DNA of 6,245 nucleotides from Bacillota bacterium (GCA_023411215.1 JAEYOY010000081.1:1-6245), one strand, 5' to 3'; shown: positions 1-5,865, counted from the stretch's first letter. Program-made: numbers and translations. The notes: a model not told the origin generated them from the sequence alone.

Positions 1-108
1 TTCCTCGATGAATCTACCATCTCTAGGTGTTCTGGAATCAGAAACAACGATTCTATAGAAAGGAGCCTTTTTCTGTCCCATTCTCTTTAATCTAATCTTT
101 ACTGCCAT
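1..108 (-). CDS. rpsP: 30S ribosomal protein S16, N-terminal fragment (cut by window edge)
   Basis: S16 is a small-subunit ribosomal protein that binds 16S rRNA and helps 30S assembly. The first 36 codons are present and begin MAVKIRLKRMGQKKAPFYRI, continuing through VVSDSRTPRDGRFIEE; this is the highly conserved S16 N terminus (R-L-K-R-x-G, P-F-Y-R-I-V-V, D-S-R-x-x-R-D-G). The family is usually about 80-90 residues, so less than half is visible and the gene runs off the left edge. The ATG at 108-106 is preceded by an excellent Shine-Dalgarno sequence (AAGGAGGTGA) a few bases upstream. It follows ffh after 82 bases (109-190) in which I see no terminator hairpin, so co-transcription with ylxM-ffh is likely. 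The order ffh-rpsP, usually followed by a KH-domain gene, rimM and trmD, is standard in Firmicutes. Identification is firm. Confidence 0.96.
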   Translation of the reverse strand, partial: MAVKIRLKRMGQKKAPFYRIVVSDSRTPRDGRFIEE

Positions 109-190
109 TTATTTCACCTCCTTAAAAGTTTTAAATCTATTGTAAAGGTCCACATAAAATCAAAAATGACTTCAGGGACTAAATACAACT

Positions 191-1534
191 CTAGAAACCA
201 AATGGCATTTTAAAGCCACCATGCTTTTTGCCTTTTCCCATCATACCGGAAAACTGCTTCATCATCTTCTTGGACTGTTCAAACTGCTTCACTAAGGCAT
301 TCACTTCGCTGACGTCGACACCGGCTCCGGCTGCAATTCTTTTCTTACGGGAAGGATTGAGTAAATCCGGATTAGAGCGTTCTGCCTTCGTCATGGAATA
401 GATGATTGCTTCCGTTGAGGAAAGTGCGTTCTCATCAATCTCTACACCCTTAAGCTGTTTACCCATTCCAGGGATCATACCGAGAAGATCCGCCATACCA
501 CCCATCTTCTTCATTTGTTGCATTTGCTCCAGGAAATCATTGAAATCAAGTTCTGCTTTCTTGATTTTCTTCTCCAATTCCCTTGCCTTATCAGCATCAA
601 AATCCGCCTGAGCTTTATCTATTAAGGTAAGAATATCTCCCATTCCAAGGATACGGGAGGCCATACGGTCCGGGTAGAATTGCTCCAGATCTGATAACTT
701 TTCACCCATACCGACATAAAGGATCGGTCTTCCAGTAACAGCTCGGATAGAAAGCGCCGCACCACCTCTGGTATCGCCGTCCAATTTAGTAAGAATTACG
801 CCGTCGATGGAAAGCTTCTCATTAAACATCTCGGACACATTTACCGCATCCTGACCGGTCATAGCATCCACAACGAGTATCGTTTGATGCACCGTAATAT
901 TTGCCTTAATCTCCTGCAATTCCTCCATCATAGCTTCATCAATATGAAGTCGTCCTGCAGTATCTAACATAACCACATTATAACCATTCTTCGCTGCATG
1001 TTCCATTGCTGCTTTGGCAATATTCAGAGGCTTATGCTTATCCCCCATGGAGAACACTTCAACGCCCTGCTTGTTACCATTAATCTGCAGCTGATCAATT
1101 GCCGCGGGACGGTAAATATCACAAGCAACAAGTAAGGGTTTACGACCCTTGGACTTCAGCTTTCCAGCTAATTTGGCCACTGTGGTTGTCTTACCGGCAC
1201 CCTGAAGACCGCACATCATAATAACGGTAATATCACTCGCCGGTTTCATCTGGATTTCAACGGTTTGCTCACCGAGCAGCTTTACCATCTCTTCGTTTAC
1301 TATCTTGATTACCATCTGTCCTGGTGTCAGGCTGTTTAATACATCCTGTCCCACAGCACGTTCGGTAACGGTATTAACAAAATTCTTTACAACCTTAAAG
1401 TTAACATCAGCCTCGAGCAAAGCCATTTTAACTTCCTTCAAAGCAGTCTTAACATCCGCTTCGGAAAGACGACCTTTTCCCTTTAGGCCTTTAAATATGT
1501 TCTGCAATTTATCGGATAGGTTTTCAAATGCCAT
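191..1534 (-). CDS. ffh: Signal recognition particle GTPase Ffh (SRP54 homologue)
   Basis: Ffh is the cytoplasmic SRP protein: it binds 4.5S/scRNA and the hydrophobic signals of nascent chains and, with the receptor FtsY, delivers ribosomes to the Sec translocon. The 447-residue length is normal. The N domain spans about 1-90 and the GTPase G domain about 100-300: P-loop GLQGAGKT at 109-116, DIYRPAA at 139-145 (insertion-box region), DTAGR at 191-195, TKLD at 249-252 and the closing GMGE at 275-278. The methionine-rich M domain follows from about 328, with the finger-loop region MGGMADLLGMIPGMGK at 344-359 and the RNA-binding SRKKRIAAGAG at 395-405. The C terminus is rich in Met, Lys and Gly. 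All key motifs are intact. The ATG at 1534 lies only 5 bases after the ylxM stop, and its Shine-Dalgarno (AAAGGAG) lies inside the last codons of ylxM, which suggests translational coupling. The spacing of about 11 bases is slightly long. No ftsY gene is in the window. Confidence 0.98.
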   Translation of the reverse strand: MAFENLSDKLQNIFKGLKGKGRLSEADVKTALKEVKMALLEADVNFKVVKNFVNTVTERAVGQDVLNSLTPGQMVIKIVNEEMVKLLGEQTVEIQMKPASDITVIMMCGLQGAGKTTTVAKLAGKLKSKGRKPLLVACDIYRPAAIDQLQINGNKQGVEVFSMGDKHKPLNIAKAAMEHAAKNGYNVVMLDTAGRLHIDEAMMEELQEIKANITVHQTILVVDAMTGQDAVNVSEMFNEKLSIDGVILTKLDGDTRGGAALSIRAVTGRPILYVGMGEKLSDLEQFYPDRMASRILGMGDILTLIDKAQADFDADKARELEKKIKKAELDFNDFLEQMQQMKKMGGMADLLGMIPGMGKQLKGVEIDENALSSTEAIIYSMTKAERSNPDLLNPSRKKRIAAGAGVDVSEVNALVKQFEQSKKMMKQFSGMMGKGKKHGGFKMPFGF

Positions 1535-1539
1535 ATGAA

Positions 1540-1914
1540 TTACAGCTCCTTTAAAATATCATCTGCCAACGTTGTTATCGTGTTAATATTAGTGATATCC
1601 TTTGCTGCCTCAGCATCTCTGACGATTTCTTTAATATCAGAAAGCTTATCTTTGATGGATTGGAAACGACTTACTAAGGATAGTTTCGTTTCGTATTCTT
1701 TCAATTCCTGTGTACAGCGTTTTACAATATCATATACACCCTGTCTGCTGATCCCCTGTTCTGCGGCAATTTCGCTTAAGGATAGGTCATTTAGGATATA
1801 ATCCTCAAATATCTGCTTTTTATGAGCACTTAATAACTCACCATAAAAATCATAGAGGATGGATAAGTTAACGATTTCATCCAATTTATCAATCTGAGTT
1901 TCGTTTTGATTCAT
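1540..1914 (-). CDS. ylxM: YlxM-type helix-turn-helix protein, SRP-associated
   Basis: This 124-residue protein belongs to the YlxM/p13-like family, which in Firmicutes is almost always encoded just before ffh. Family members resemble sigma-70 region 4, and the streptococcal YlxM has been reported to associate with SRP RNA and Ffh. The helix-turn-helix is visible at about residues 44-66 (LSLSEIAAEQGISRQGVYDIV), preceded by helical segments (YDFYGELLSAHKKQIFEDYI at 21-40) and followed by a charged, probably coiled-coil C-terminal part. The start chosen is the ATG at 1914-1912. It has a near-perfect Shine-Dalgarno (AGGTGGTGAT) 4 bases upstream and gives the family length and N terminus. A longer in-frame reading back to a TTG at 1983 must be rejected, because that TTG is the -35 box of the promoter. 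The gene overlaps nothing and is followed by ffh after 5 bases. Whether it acts on DNA or only on RNA/protein cannot be decided from sequence. Confidence 0.93.
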   Translation of the reverse strand: MNQNETQIDKLDEIVNLSILYDFYGELLSAHKKQIFEDYILNDLSLSEIAAEQGISRQGVYDIVKRCTQELKEYETKLSLVSRFQSIKDKLSDIKEIVRDAEAAKDITNINTITTLADDILKEL

Positions 1915-1918
1915 AAAA

Positions 1919-1928
1919 ATCACCACCT
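1919..1928 (-). promoter_or_regulatory. ylxM ribosome binding site inside the arm of an inverted repeat
   Basis: Read on the minus strand the site is AGGTGGTGAT, matching the ideal AGGAGGTGAT at 9 of 10 positions, with four T residues between it and the ATG at 1914. This fixes the ylxM start. Seven of its bases (AGGTGGT) form the outer part of the downstream arm of the 33-bp inverted repeat. If the transcript begins far enough upstream, the site could therefore be paired and hidden. Confidence 0.85.
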
Positions 1929-1954
1929 GTAAAGGAATTTTCTTTACAGGTGGT
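1922..1954. promoter_or_regulatory. 33-bp perfect inverted repeat over ylxM transcription start and RBS (candidate operator or leader hairpin)
   Basis: The two 13-base arms are ACCACCTGTAAAG (1922-1934 on the plus strand) and CTTTACAGGTGGT (1942-1954), with a 7-base centre (1935-1941). All 13 positions pair. On the minus strand one end touches the -10 box (1960-1955) and the other contains most of the ylxM Shine-Dalgarno. The expected transcription start, about 7 bases beyond the -10 box, falls near 1948, inside the first arm. A transcript starting there would keep only about 7 bp of the stem (TGTAAAG with CTTTACA) and leave the ribosome binding site open; a start nearer 1951-1954 would begin to sequester it. 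There is no following U-tract, so it is not an intrinsic terminator. A repressor operator at the start site or an RNA hairpin controlling translation are both possible. The structure is seen directly; its function is inferred. Confidence 0.7.
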
Positions 1955-1983
1955 AGTATATCGTTTTTTTGATGAGTTGTCAA
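1955..1983 (-). promoter_or_regulatory. Sigma-A promoter of the ylxM-ffh-rpsP operon
   Basis: On the minus strand the -35 box is TTGACA (1983-1978), a perfect consensus; the spacer is exactly 17 bp (1977-1961), and the -10 box is TATACT (1960-1955), five of six consensus bases. The sequence just upstream of the -35 is A-rich (GAAAAATAC), which could act as a weak UP-like element. The expected start is near 1948, giving a leader of roughly 30-35 bases before the ylxM ATG. Promoter strength fits genes needed in quantity for protein targeting and translation. The -10 box directly abuts the 33-bp inverted repeat. Confidence 0.9.
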
Positions 1984-2006
1984 GTATTTTTCTTAACACC
2001 ATTTAT

Positions 2007-2028
2007 AATAATACCTTAATAATACCTT
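2007..2028. repeat. Perfect 11-bp tandem repeat, two copies, upstream of the ylxM promoter
   Basis: AATAATACCTT occurs twice in direct succession on the plus strand (AAGGTATTATT twice on the minus strand). The near edge lies 23 bp upstream of the -35 box of the ylxM promoter. The 11-base period is about one DNA helical turn, so two protein subunits bound here would sit on the same face of the helix, as many response regulators do on direct repeats. The block is AT-rich and could also be chance or a slippage product. It lies in the 72-base gap between the hpt stop and the -35 box; the rest of that gap shows no terminator hairpin. Confidence 0.5.
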
Positions 2029-2055
2029 TAGTGTCTCTCCTACGCTTATTACCAT

Positions 2056-2409
2056 CTAGAAATTCTCATTTAAAATTGAAATGATGATATCATATTCCTG
2101 ACCTAAGCTTATGAGGTCATGATTGAATAAGTTAAAATTCAGTTGCTCCAGCTCAGTTAATAAACGGTTACATAATGCTTGAAGATAAATGAAACCTAGA
2201 TTAGCAGCAACACCCTTCAAGGTATGGATGTGTTTCTCAGCCTCAATAAAATCTCCAGCTTTGAAAGCTTTTTGAGCAGATGGATAGCTGTTATCGTTAA
2301 TGAATTTTTTACATATCGTAAGATATAAATTCTCTTTACCGCCTAGCCTGGCTATGACACCGTCGGTATCGATCCTGTGTTCTTTCAGTTTCAAAGTTAA
2401 CTGTTCCAT
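2056..2409 (-). CDS. Free-standing Hpt (histidine phosphotransfer) domain protein
   Basis: This 117-residue soluble protein consists of little more than one Hpt domain. The signature HIHTLKGVAANLG at 60-72 carries the expected phospho-acceptor His62 (H-T-L-K-G), flanked by the usual helices, including AFKAGDFIEAEKH before it and LQALCNRLLTELEQL after it. Hpt proteins move a phosphoryl group between the receiver domain of a hybrid kinase and the receiver of an output regulator. The gene directly follows a hybrid kinase that has a receiver but no Hpt domain of its own, so it is very probably that kinase's partner. The ATG at 2409 has a fair Shine-Dalgarno (GAAGGGA) about 4 bases upstream. The gap to the kinase stop is 56 bases. 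The gene ends in TAG at 2058-2056 with no recognisable terminator after it. No symbol is assigned because free-standing Hpt genes of clostridia are not named consistently. Confidence 0.9.
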   Translation of the reverse strand: MEQLTLKLKEHRIDTDGVIARLGGKENLYLTICKKFINDNSYPSAQKAFKAGDFIEAEKHIHTLKGVAANLGFIYLQALCNRLLTELEQLNFNLFNHDLISLGQEYDIIISILNENF

Positions 2410-2429
2410 AGAATCCCTTCAATTGCTAA

Positions 2430-2457
2430 TTTATATTATGTATATTTCAAAGTTCAA
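2430..2457 (-). promoter_or_regulatory. Possible weak internal promoter before hpt
   Basis: On the minus strand TTGAAC (2457-2452) and TATAAA (2435-2430) are separated by 16 bp. Each box differs from consensus in one or two positions and the region is very AT-rich, so chance is a serious alternative. If real, it would let the Hpt protein be made independently of the kinase. Confidence 0.22.
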
Positions 2458-2465
2458 ACAACAAA

Positions 2466-4172
2466 TCAACCTTCCGGTTGCCAAATAGAATTAAGTAATG
2501 AATATAGTTTATTTAGGTCGATTGGCTTTGATATATGATAATTGATACCGGATTGTATACAGGAAAAATCATTAACAAAATTATCTGCTGTCATTGCAAT
2601 AATTGCAATTTGACCCGCATCAGGATGATTGGAGGAACGAATCAAGCGGCTTGCTTCATAGCCACTGAGGTCAGGCATATGAATATCCATTAGTATCATG
2701 TTATAATATCCTTCTTCCGATGCTTTGAAAAGCTCAATCGCAATATGACCATTCGCAGCGGTTTCAACATAAATATTCACATTTTTTAAATATTCTGTTA
2801 CAATCTCCAGATTGATTTCATTATCCTCCACAACCAGTATACGCATACCAGTAAAGTCATACTCTACTTTTGGAATTGGGGAATGCTCTTTATTTTTGGA
2901 TCCCGGAGAAATAGCTACCATAAGAAGTATATCAATGGTAATATCGGTCCCTTCTCCAACCTTACTGTTAACCTGAATTGTTCCTCCCATCAGATCTAAA
3001 AGAGTCTTTGTAATTGTCATTCCCAGACCGCTTCCTCCGTATTCGGTACCGATCGTATGATTTTCCTGATCAAAGGGCTCAAAAATGTGATTGATATAAT
3101 CTTCCTCCATTCCTTTTCCGTTATCAGTAATCTGGAAACGATAGAGGCTATTCTTTGACGTATACTCCAATTCTCGTATGTCTAGTGTAACCATACCACC
3201 GGAGGGAGTGAACTTAATGGAATTCGAAAGGCAGTTTCCGAGAATCTGGGTAATTCTAAGACTGTCACCCACCACATAATCATGAACAGAAGGATGGATG
3301 ATCAGTTTAAATTCAACATTTTTGATTTCAGCCAGAAAAGATATGACGGAGGAGAACTCATTAATGGCTTTTTGCATATAAAAAGGTTCATTAATTAATA
3401 TAAGTTTATCACTATCCAATTTAGCCATATCAAGAATGTTATTGATTAATGTAAGTAAATTATTCGATGAAAAATGAATCTTTTTTAAACAGTACATCAC
3501 TTTATCGGTATTGGATATAGAATCCATAGCAATCTTAGTTATTCCGAGTATATTGTTAATTGGTGTTTTTATTTCGTGACTGATATGTGACAAAAACTCC
3601 TTCTTGGCTTCATTGGCTTTTCGGGATGTTTCTAGAGCTTCTTTTATTGAGGCCTGTGCATAACATTCTTCTGTTTTTTCTTTAATACAAGTGATATAAC
3701 GGATGATTTCATTATTCTTCATAACAGGGTAGAACCGAATACCGAGCCATCGCAGTTGATGATAGGTTGGATGTTGGTACTCGAATTCTAACTCCTTGAA
3801 ATACGTCAGCTTAGAGGAGTTAAAGAGTTCAATGTATTCCTCCTTTTTCTCCGGAGATACATAATCCCAAATTGCGTTCTTGTTCAGATCCAGTGTTTTA
3901 CTATTGAAACCCAGGATATTTTCAAAGTTAGGTGAGATGTATTCAAAGCGATGTTTCACCGAATCATATATTATAACGATATCATCTATACTAGAACAAA
4001 GAGTATGTAATAGATCATCTCGATCATTTAAATTATTATTCGTAAATTTGTATTTTATTTCAATATACAAAACAAGAATAATAATGCTAAAGCTTATTAA
4101 TAACAATAAAACTACGTTAATACGAAGCTCCGATTTATATATTAGATCAATGGCCCATTTAAAGTTATTCAA
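2466..4172 (-). CDS. Membrane-anchored PAS hybrid sensor histidine kinase with C-terminal receiver domain
   Basis: This 568-residue kinase begins with one transmembrane helix (about 18-37, VVLLLLISFSIIILVLYIEI) and almost no extracytoplasmic part, so sensing is probably by the PAS domain at about 52-170. The dimerisation/phospho-acceptor domain has FLSHISHEIKTPINNILG at 193-210 with His199. The ATPase domain follows: N box around Asn313 and Asn317 (GNCLSNSIKFT), DNGKGM at 350-355, FEPFDQ at 364-369 and GGSGLGM at 379-385. The receiver domain (443-565) has E449/D450, phospho-acceptor Asp496 in LMDIHMP, Thr528 and Lys549. All catalytic residues are present, so autophosphorylation and internal transfer to Asp496 are expected; the next gene supplies an Hpt domain. 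The start is TTG at 4172-4170. An in-frame TAG lies seven codons upstream and the next in-frame ATG is residue 151, past most of the PAS domain. The ligand is unknown. The gene is AT-richer than its neighbours by sampled count. Confidence 0.95.
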   Translation of the reverse strand: MNNFKWAIDLIYKSELRINVVLLLLISFSIIILVLYIEIKYKFTNNNLNDRDDLLHTLCSSIDDIVIIYDSVKHRFEYISPNFENILGFNSKTLDLNKNAIWDYVSPEKKEEYIELFNSSKLTYFKELEFEYQHPTYHQLRWLGIRFYPVMKNNEIIRYITCIKEKTEECYAQASIKEALETSRKANEAKKEFLSHISHEIKTPINNILGITKIAMDSISNTDKVMYCLKKIHFSSNNLLTLINNILDMAKLDSDKLILINEPFYMQKAINEFSSVISFLAEIKNVEFKLIIHPSVHDYVVGDSLRITQILGNCLSNSIKFTPSGGMVTLDIRELEYTSKNSLYRFQITDNGKGMEEDYINHIFEPFDQENHTIGTEYGGSGLGMTITKTLLDLMGGTIQVNSKVGEGTDITIDILLMVAISPGSKNKEHSPIPKVEYDFTGMRILVVEDNEINLEIVTEYLKNVNIYVETAANGHIAIELFKASEEGYYNMILMDIHMPDLSGYEASRLIRSSNHPDAGQIAIIAMTADNFVNDFSCIQSGINYHISKPIDLNKLYSLLNSIWQPEG

Positions 4173-4177
4173 AATAA

Positions 4178-4185
4178 CATCTCTT
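4178..4185 (-). promoter_or_regulatory. Ribosome binding site supporting the TTG start of the kinase
   Basis: AAGAGATG on the minus strand matches AGGAGGTG at 6 of 8 positions and lies 5 bases before the TTG at 4172. Its last three bases are an ATG that opens a three-codon reading frame, whose TGA stop overlaps the TTG. That ATG has no properly spaced Shine-Dalgarno of its own and cannot start the kinase. The modest match and the TTG codon suggest low translation, usual for a sensor kinase. Confidence 0.6.
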
Positions 4186-4230
4186 TTCTACAGCTAATTA
4201 TATTTTGCAATATTTGTATAATTTAGTCTA

Positions 4231-4259
4231 AATATAACAGATAGTAGAATTATTGTCAA
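4231..4259 (-). promoter_or_regulatory. Sigma-A promoter of the kinase-hpt unit
   Basis: The -35 box TTGACA (4259-4254) is a perfect match, the spacer is 17 bp, and the -10 box TATATT (4236-4231) matches 5 of 6 positions. The expected start near 4224 leaves a leader of about 50 bases. A short dyad, ATTTAG-T-CTAAAT (4221-4233), overlaps the edge of the -10 box and the start region; it may be a small operator but is short enough to be chance. The promoter lies about 50 bases beyond the oadA terminator, so the kinase unit is transcribed separately from the decarboxylase genes. Confidence 0.82.
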
Positions 4260-4310
4260 TGATTATTAAGATTATGGAAATGCAGTACTTGTTTGCAGCC
4301 GTTTGTATTA

Positions 4311-4363
4311 TTATACAAAAAGAACGTGTCATGAATAACGATACCGTTATTGACGCGTTCTTT
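4311..4363 (-). terminator. Strong rho-independent terminator after oadA
   Basis: On the minus strand the outer stem pairs AAAGAACG (4363-4356) with CGTTCTTT (4326-4319). After a C/A mismatch, GTCA pairs with TGAC. A three-base bulge then leads to an inner stem, ATAACG with CGTTAT, closed by a GTAT loop. Five T residues (4321-4317) and more AT-rich sequence follow. It begins 35 bases after the oadA stop and ends the decarboxylase transcript. The plus-strand side has no T-run and no plus-strand gene ends here, so it works in one direction. Confidence 0.9.
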
Positions 4364-4398
4364 CTGATTATATATTAAAGTGAAAAATACTAGTTATA

Positions 4399-5811
4399 TT
4401 ATACCGGATAAGCCTTATTTGCTTTATCTGCCGCTGTTACATCAACACCGGTTTTCTGAGCCTGACGGTATTTGAAAAAGTCCATAGCAACCTGAGGGAA
4501 CAATGCATAGGATAATACATCCTCATCCTGCTCCTTCCAGTCCGCGATCTCAGCTTCTATCTTGTGAAGCTCAGGCTTAATCAAATCAGCCGGACGACAG
4601 GTGATCGGTTTTTTGTCTCCGATAACTTTCTTCTGTACCTCGGCATTAAATGGCTTTACGGTCTGTCCGTATTCGCCGGCTAATAAAGCCTTTGTCTCCT
4701 TGGTAACCATCTTGTAGCGCTCTCCCGCAAGTACATTAAGTACGGCCTGAGTACCAACAATCTGGCTGGAAGGAGTAACAAGCGGGGGCTCACCGAAGTC
4801 CTTACGAACTCTCGGAACCTCTTGTAATACATCGTAATATTTATCTTCCTGATTCTGCTCCTTTAACAGAGACACCAGGTTAGAAAGCATACCGCCGGGT
4901 ACCTGATATAATAAGGTTTTGATATCAACACCCATAACCTTGGGATTCAACAAACCGGTATCTAGAGCCTTATCACGAAGCGGACGGAAATAATCAGCTA
5001 TCTTTGCTAAAATCTGCTGGTCATAGCCGGTATCGTAAGGTGTTCCCTTAAAGGTCTCAACCATAACCTCTGTTGCCGGCTGACTGGTTCCCATAGCAAA
5101 GGGAGACATTGCTGTATCGATGATATCACAGCCTGCTTCTACAGCCTTAAGATAAGTCATACCGCCAACACCACTGGTATAGTGGGTATGCAGATCAATC
5201 GGTATGCTGACAGCTTCCTTTAATGCTCCTACCAGAACAGTAGCCTCGTAAGGAACAAGTAAGCCTGCCATATCCTTGATACAGATGGAAGAAGCACCTA
5301 ATTCTTCTATTCTCTTTGCCATCTTAACATAATAATCTGTTGTATAAGCATCGCCTAAGGTATAGGAAATAGCTATCTGAGCATGTCCCTTCTCCTTATT
5401 AGTTGCATTAACCGCACATTCCAGGTTACGAATATCATTCAAAGCATCAAAGATACGAATAATATCGATACCATTAGCGATCGATTTTTGAACAAAATAC
5501 GCTACTACATCGTCTGCATAATGACGATAGCCTAAGATATTCTGTCCACGGAATAACATCTGTAACTTTGTGTTCTTAAAGCTGGATCTGATCTTGCGAA
5601 GTCTATCCCAAGGATCTTCCTTTAAGAAGCGCAAGGATGCGTCAAAGGTCGCACCACCCCAACACTCTACTGCATGATAGCCTACCTTATCCATGGTTTC
5701 AAGAATAGGAAGCATCTCTTCCGTTGCCATTCTTGTTGCAATCAGGGACTGGTGAGCATCTCTTAATATGGTCTCGACTATTTTAACCGGTTTCTTAACT
5801 TGTTCTGCCAT
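4399..5811 (-). CDS. oadA: Oxaloacetate decarboxylase-type alpha subunit (biotin-dependent carboxyltransferase), without biotin domain
   Basis: The 470-residue protein is a carboxyltransferase of the OadA / pyruvate carboxylase C-terminal / transcarboxylase 5S family. It moves the carboxyl group between oxaloacetate and biotin in the active site of a TIM barrel. Signature motifs in order: TILRDAHQSLIATR (14-27), WGGATFD (51-57), RGQNILGY (88-95), RIFDALND (119-126), CIKDMAGLL (177-185), HTHYTSG (208-214), DTAMSPFAMGTSQP (232-245) and PGGMLSNL (305-312). By homology the metal ligands are Asp18, His208 and His210 with a carbamylated Lys179. The association region follows (GEPPLVTPSSQIVGTQA, 340-356). 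The enterobacterial OadA is longer and ends in a biotin domain; here the protein stops near residue 470 and the biotin carrier is the gene upstream, 54 bases away. The ATG at 5811 has a strong Shine-Dalgarno (AGGAGGT). A membrane OadB subunit would show a Na+ pump but is not in the window. Pyruvate carboxylase subunit B or a transcarboxylase subunit are alternatives. Confidence 0.92.
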   Translation of the reverse strand: MAEQVKKPVKIVETILRDAHQSLIATRMATEEMLPILETMDKVGYHAVECWGGATFDASLRFLKEDPWDRLRKIRSSFKNTKLQMLFRGQNILGYRHYADDVVAYFVQKSIANGIDIIRIFDALNDIRNLECAVNATNKEKGHAQIAISYTLGDAYTTDYYVKMAKRIEELGASSICIKDMAGLLVPYEATVLVGALKEAVSIPIDLHTHYTSGVGGMTYLKAVEAGCDIIDTAMSPFAMGTSQPATEVMVETFKGTPYDTGYDQQILAKIADYFRPLRDKALDTGLLNPKVMGVDIKTLLYQVPGGMLSNLVSLLKEQNQEDKYYDVLQEVPRVRKDFGEPPLVTPSSQIVGTQAVLNVLAGERYKMVTKETKALLAGEYGQTVKPFNAEVQKKVIGDKKPITCRPADLIKPELHKIEAEIADWKEQDEDVLSYALFPQVAMDFFKYRQAQKTGVDVTAADKANKAYPV

Positions 5812-5828
5812 TACTCTACCTCCTGTTA

Positions 5829-5858
5829 ATGTTATTTCATCTGTGATTTACATAACAT
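5829..5858. repeat. Short inverted repeat between biotin carrier gene and oadA
   Basis: ATGTTAT (5829-5835) and ATAACAT (5852-5858) form a perfect 7-bp dyad around a 16-base loop within the 54-base gap. It is AT-rich and has no T-run after it, so it is not a convincing terminator. It might mark an RNA-processing or stability site that sets subunit ratios, or be chance. Confidence 0.25.
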
Positions 5859-5865
5859 GCCTACA

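Noticed and set aside
109..190. Possible promoter or attenuator between ffh and rpsP
   Set aside because: An ACAATA-like box can be seen on the minus strand, but no -35 element at proper spacing and no stable hairpin. The gap is best read as a simple intercistronic leader with a strong rpsP ribosome binding site.
402..611. Plus-strand open frame inside ffh
   Set aside because: It is antisense to well-conserved Ffh coding sequence (M domain), has no family resemblance and no convincing ribosome binding site.
1305..1801. Two plus-strand open frames opposite ffh and ylxM
   Set aside because: Both are antisense to conserved genes, their translations are Ser/Phe/Leu-rich low-information sequence, and no plus-strand promoter or recognised domain supports them.
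1928..1948. TnrA/GlnR-type nitrogen-control site in the ylxM inverted repeat
   Set aside because: The half-sites TGTAA and TTACA are present but 11 bases apart instead of the 7 required by the TGTNA-N7-TNACA pattern.
1935..1954. The ylxM inverted repeat as an intrinsic terminator
   Set aside because: The hairpin is followed by GATTTTTATG with the start codon, it sits at the promoter rather than after a gene, and the T-run is short and displaced from the stem.
2467..2480. Small hairpin with a GGAA loop at the kinase stop codon (CAACC-GGAA-GGTTG on the minus strand), loop resembling the SRP RNA tetraloop
   Set aside because: The stem is only 5 bp, lies in coding sequence and has no clean T-run after it. 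It is too weak to call a terminator, and the loop resemblance is expected by chance.
2300..2488. Plus-strand open frame across hpt and the kinase end
   Set aside because: It crosses a gene boundary on the opposite strand, lacks domain features and is explained by AT-rich sequence opposite hpt.
3880..4197. Plus-strand open frame opposite the kinase N terminus
   Set aside because: It is antisense to the PAS and membrane segments; its hydrophobic stretches mirror the complementary coding and carry no recognisable protein.
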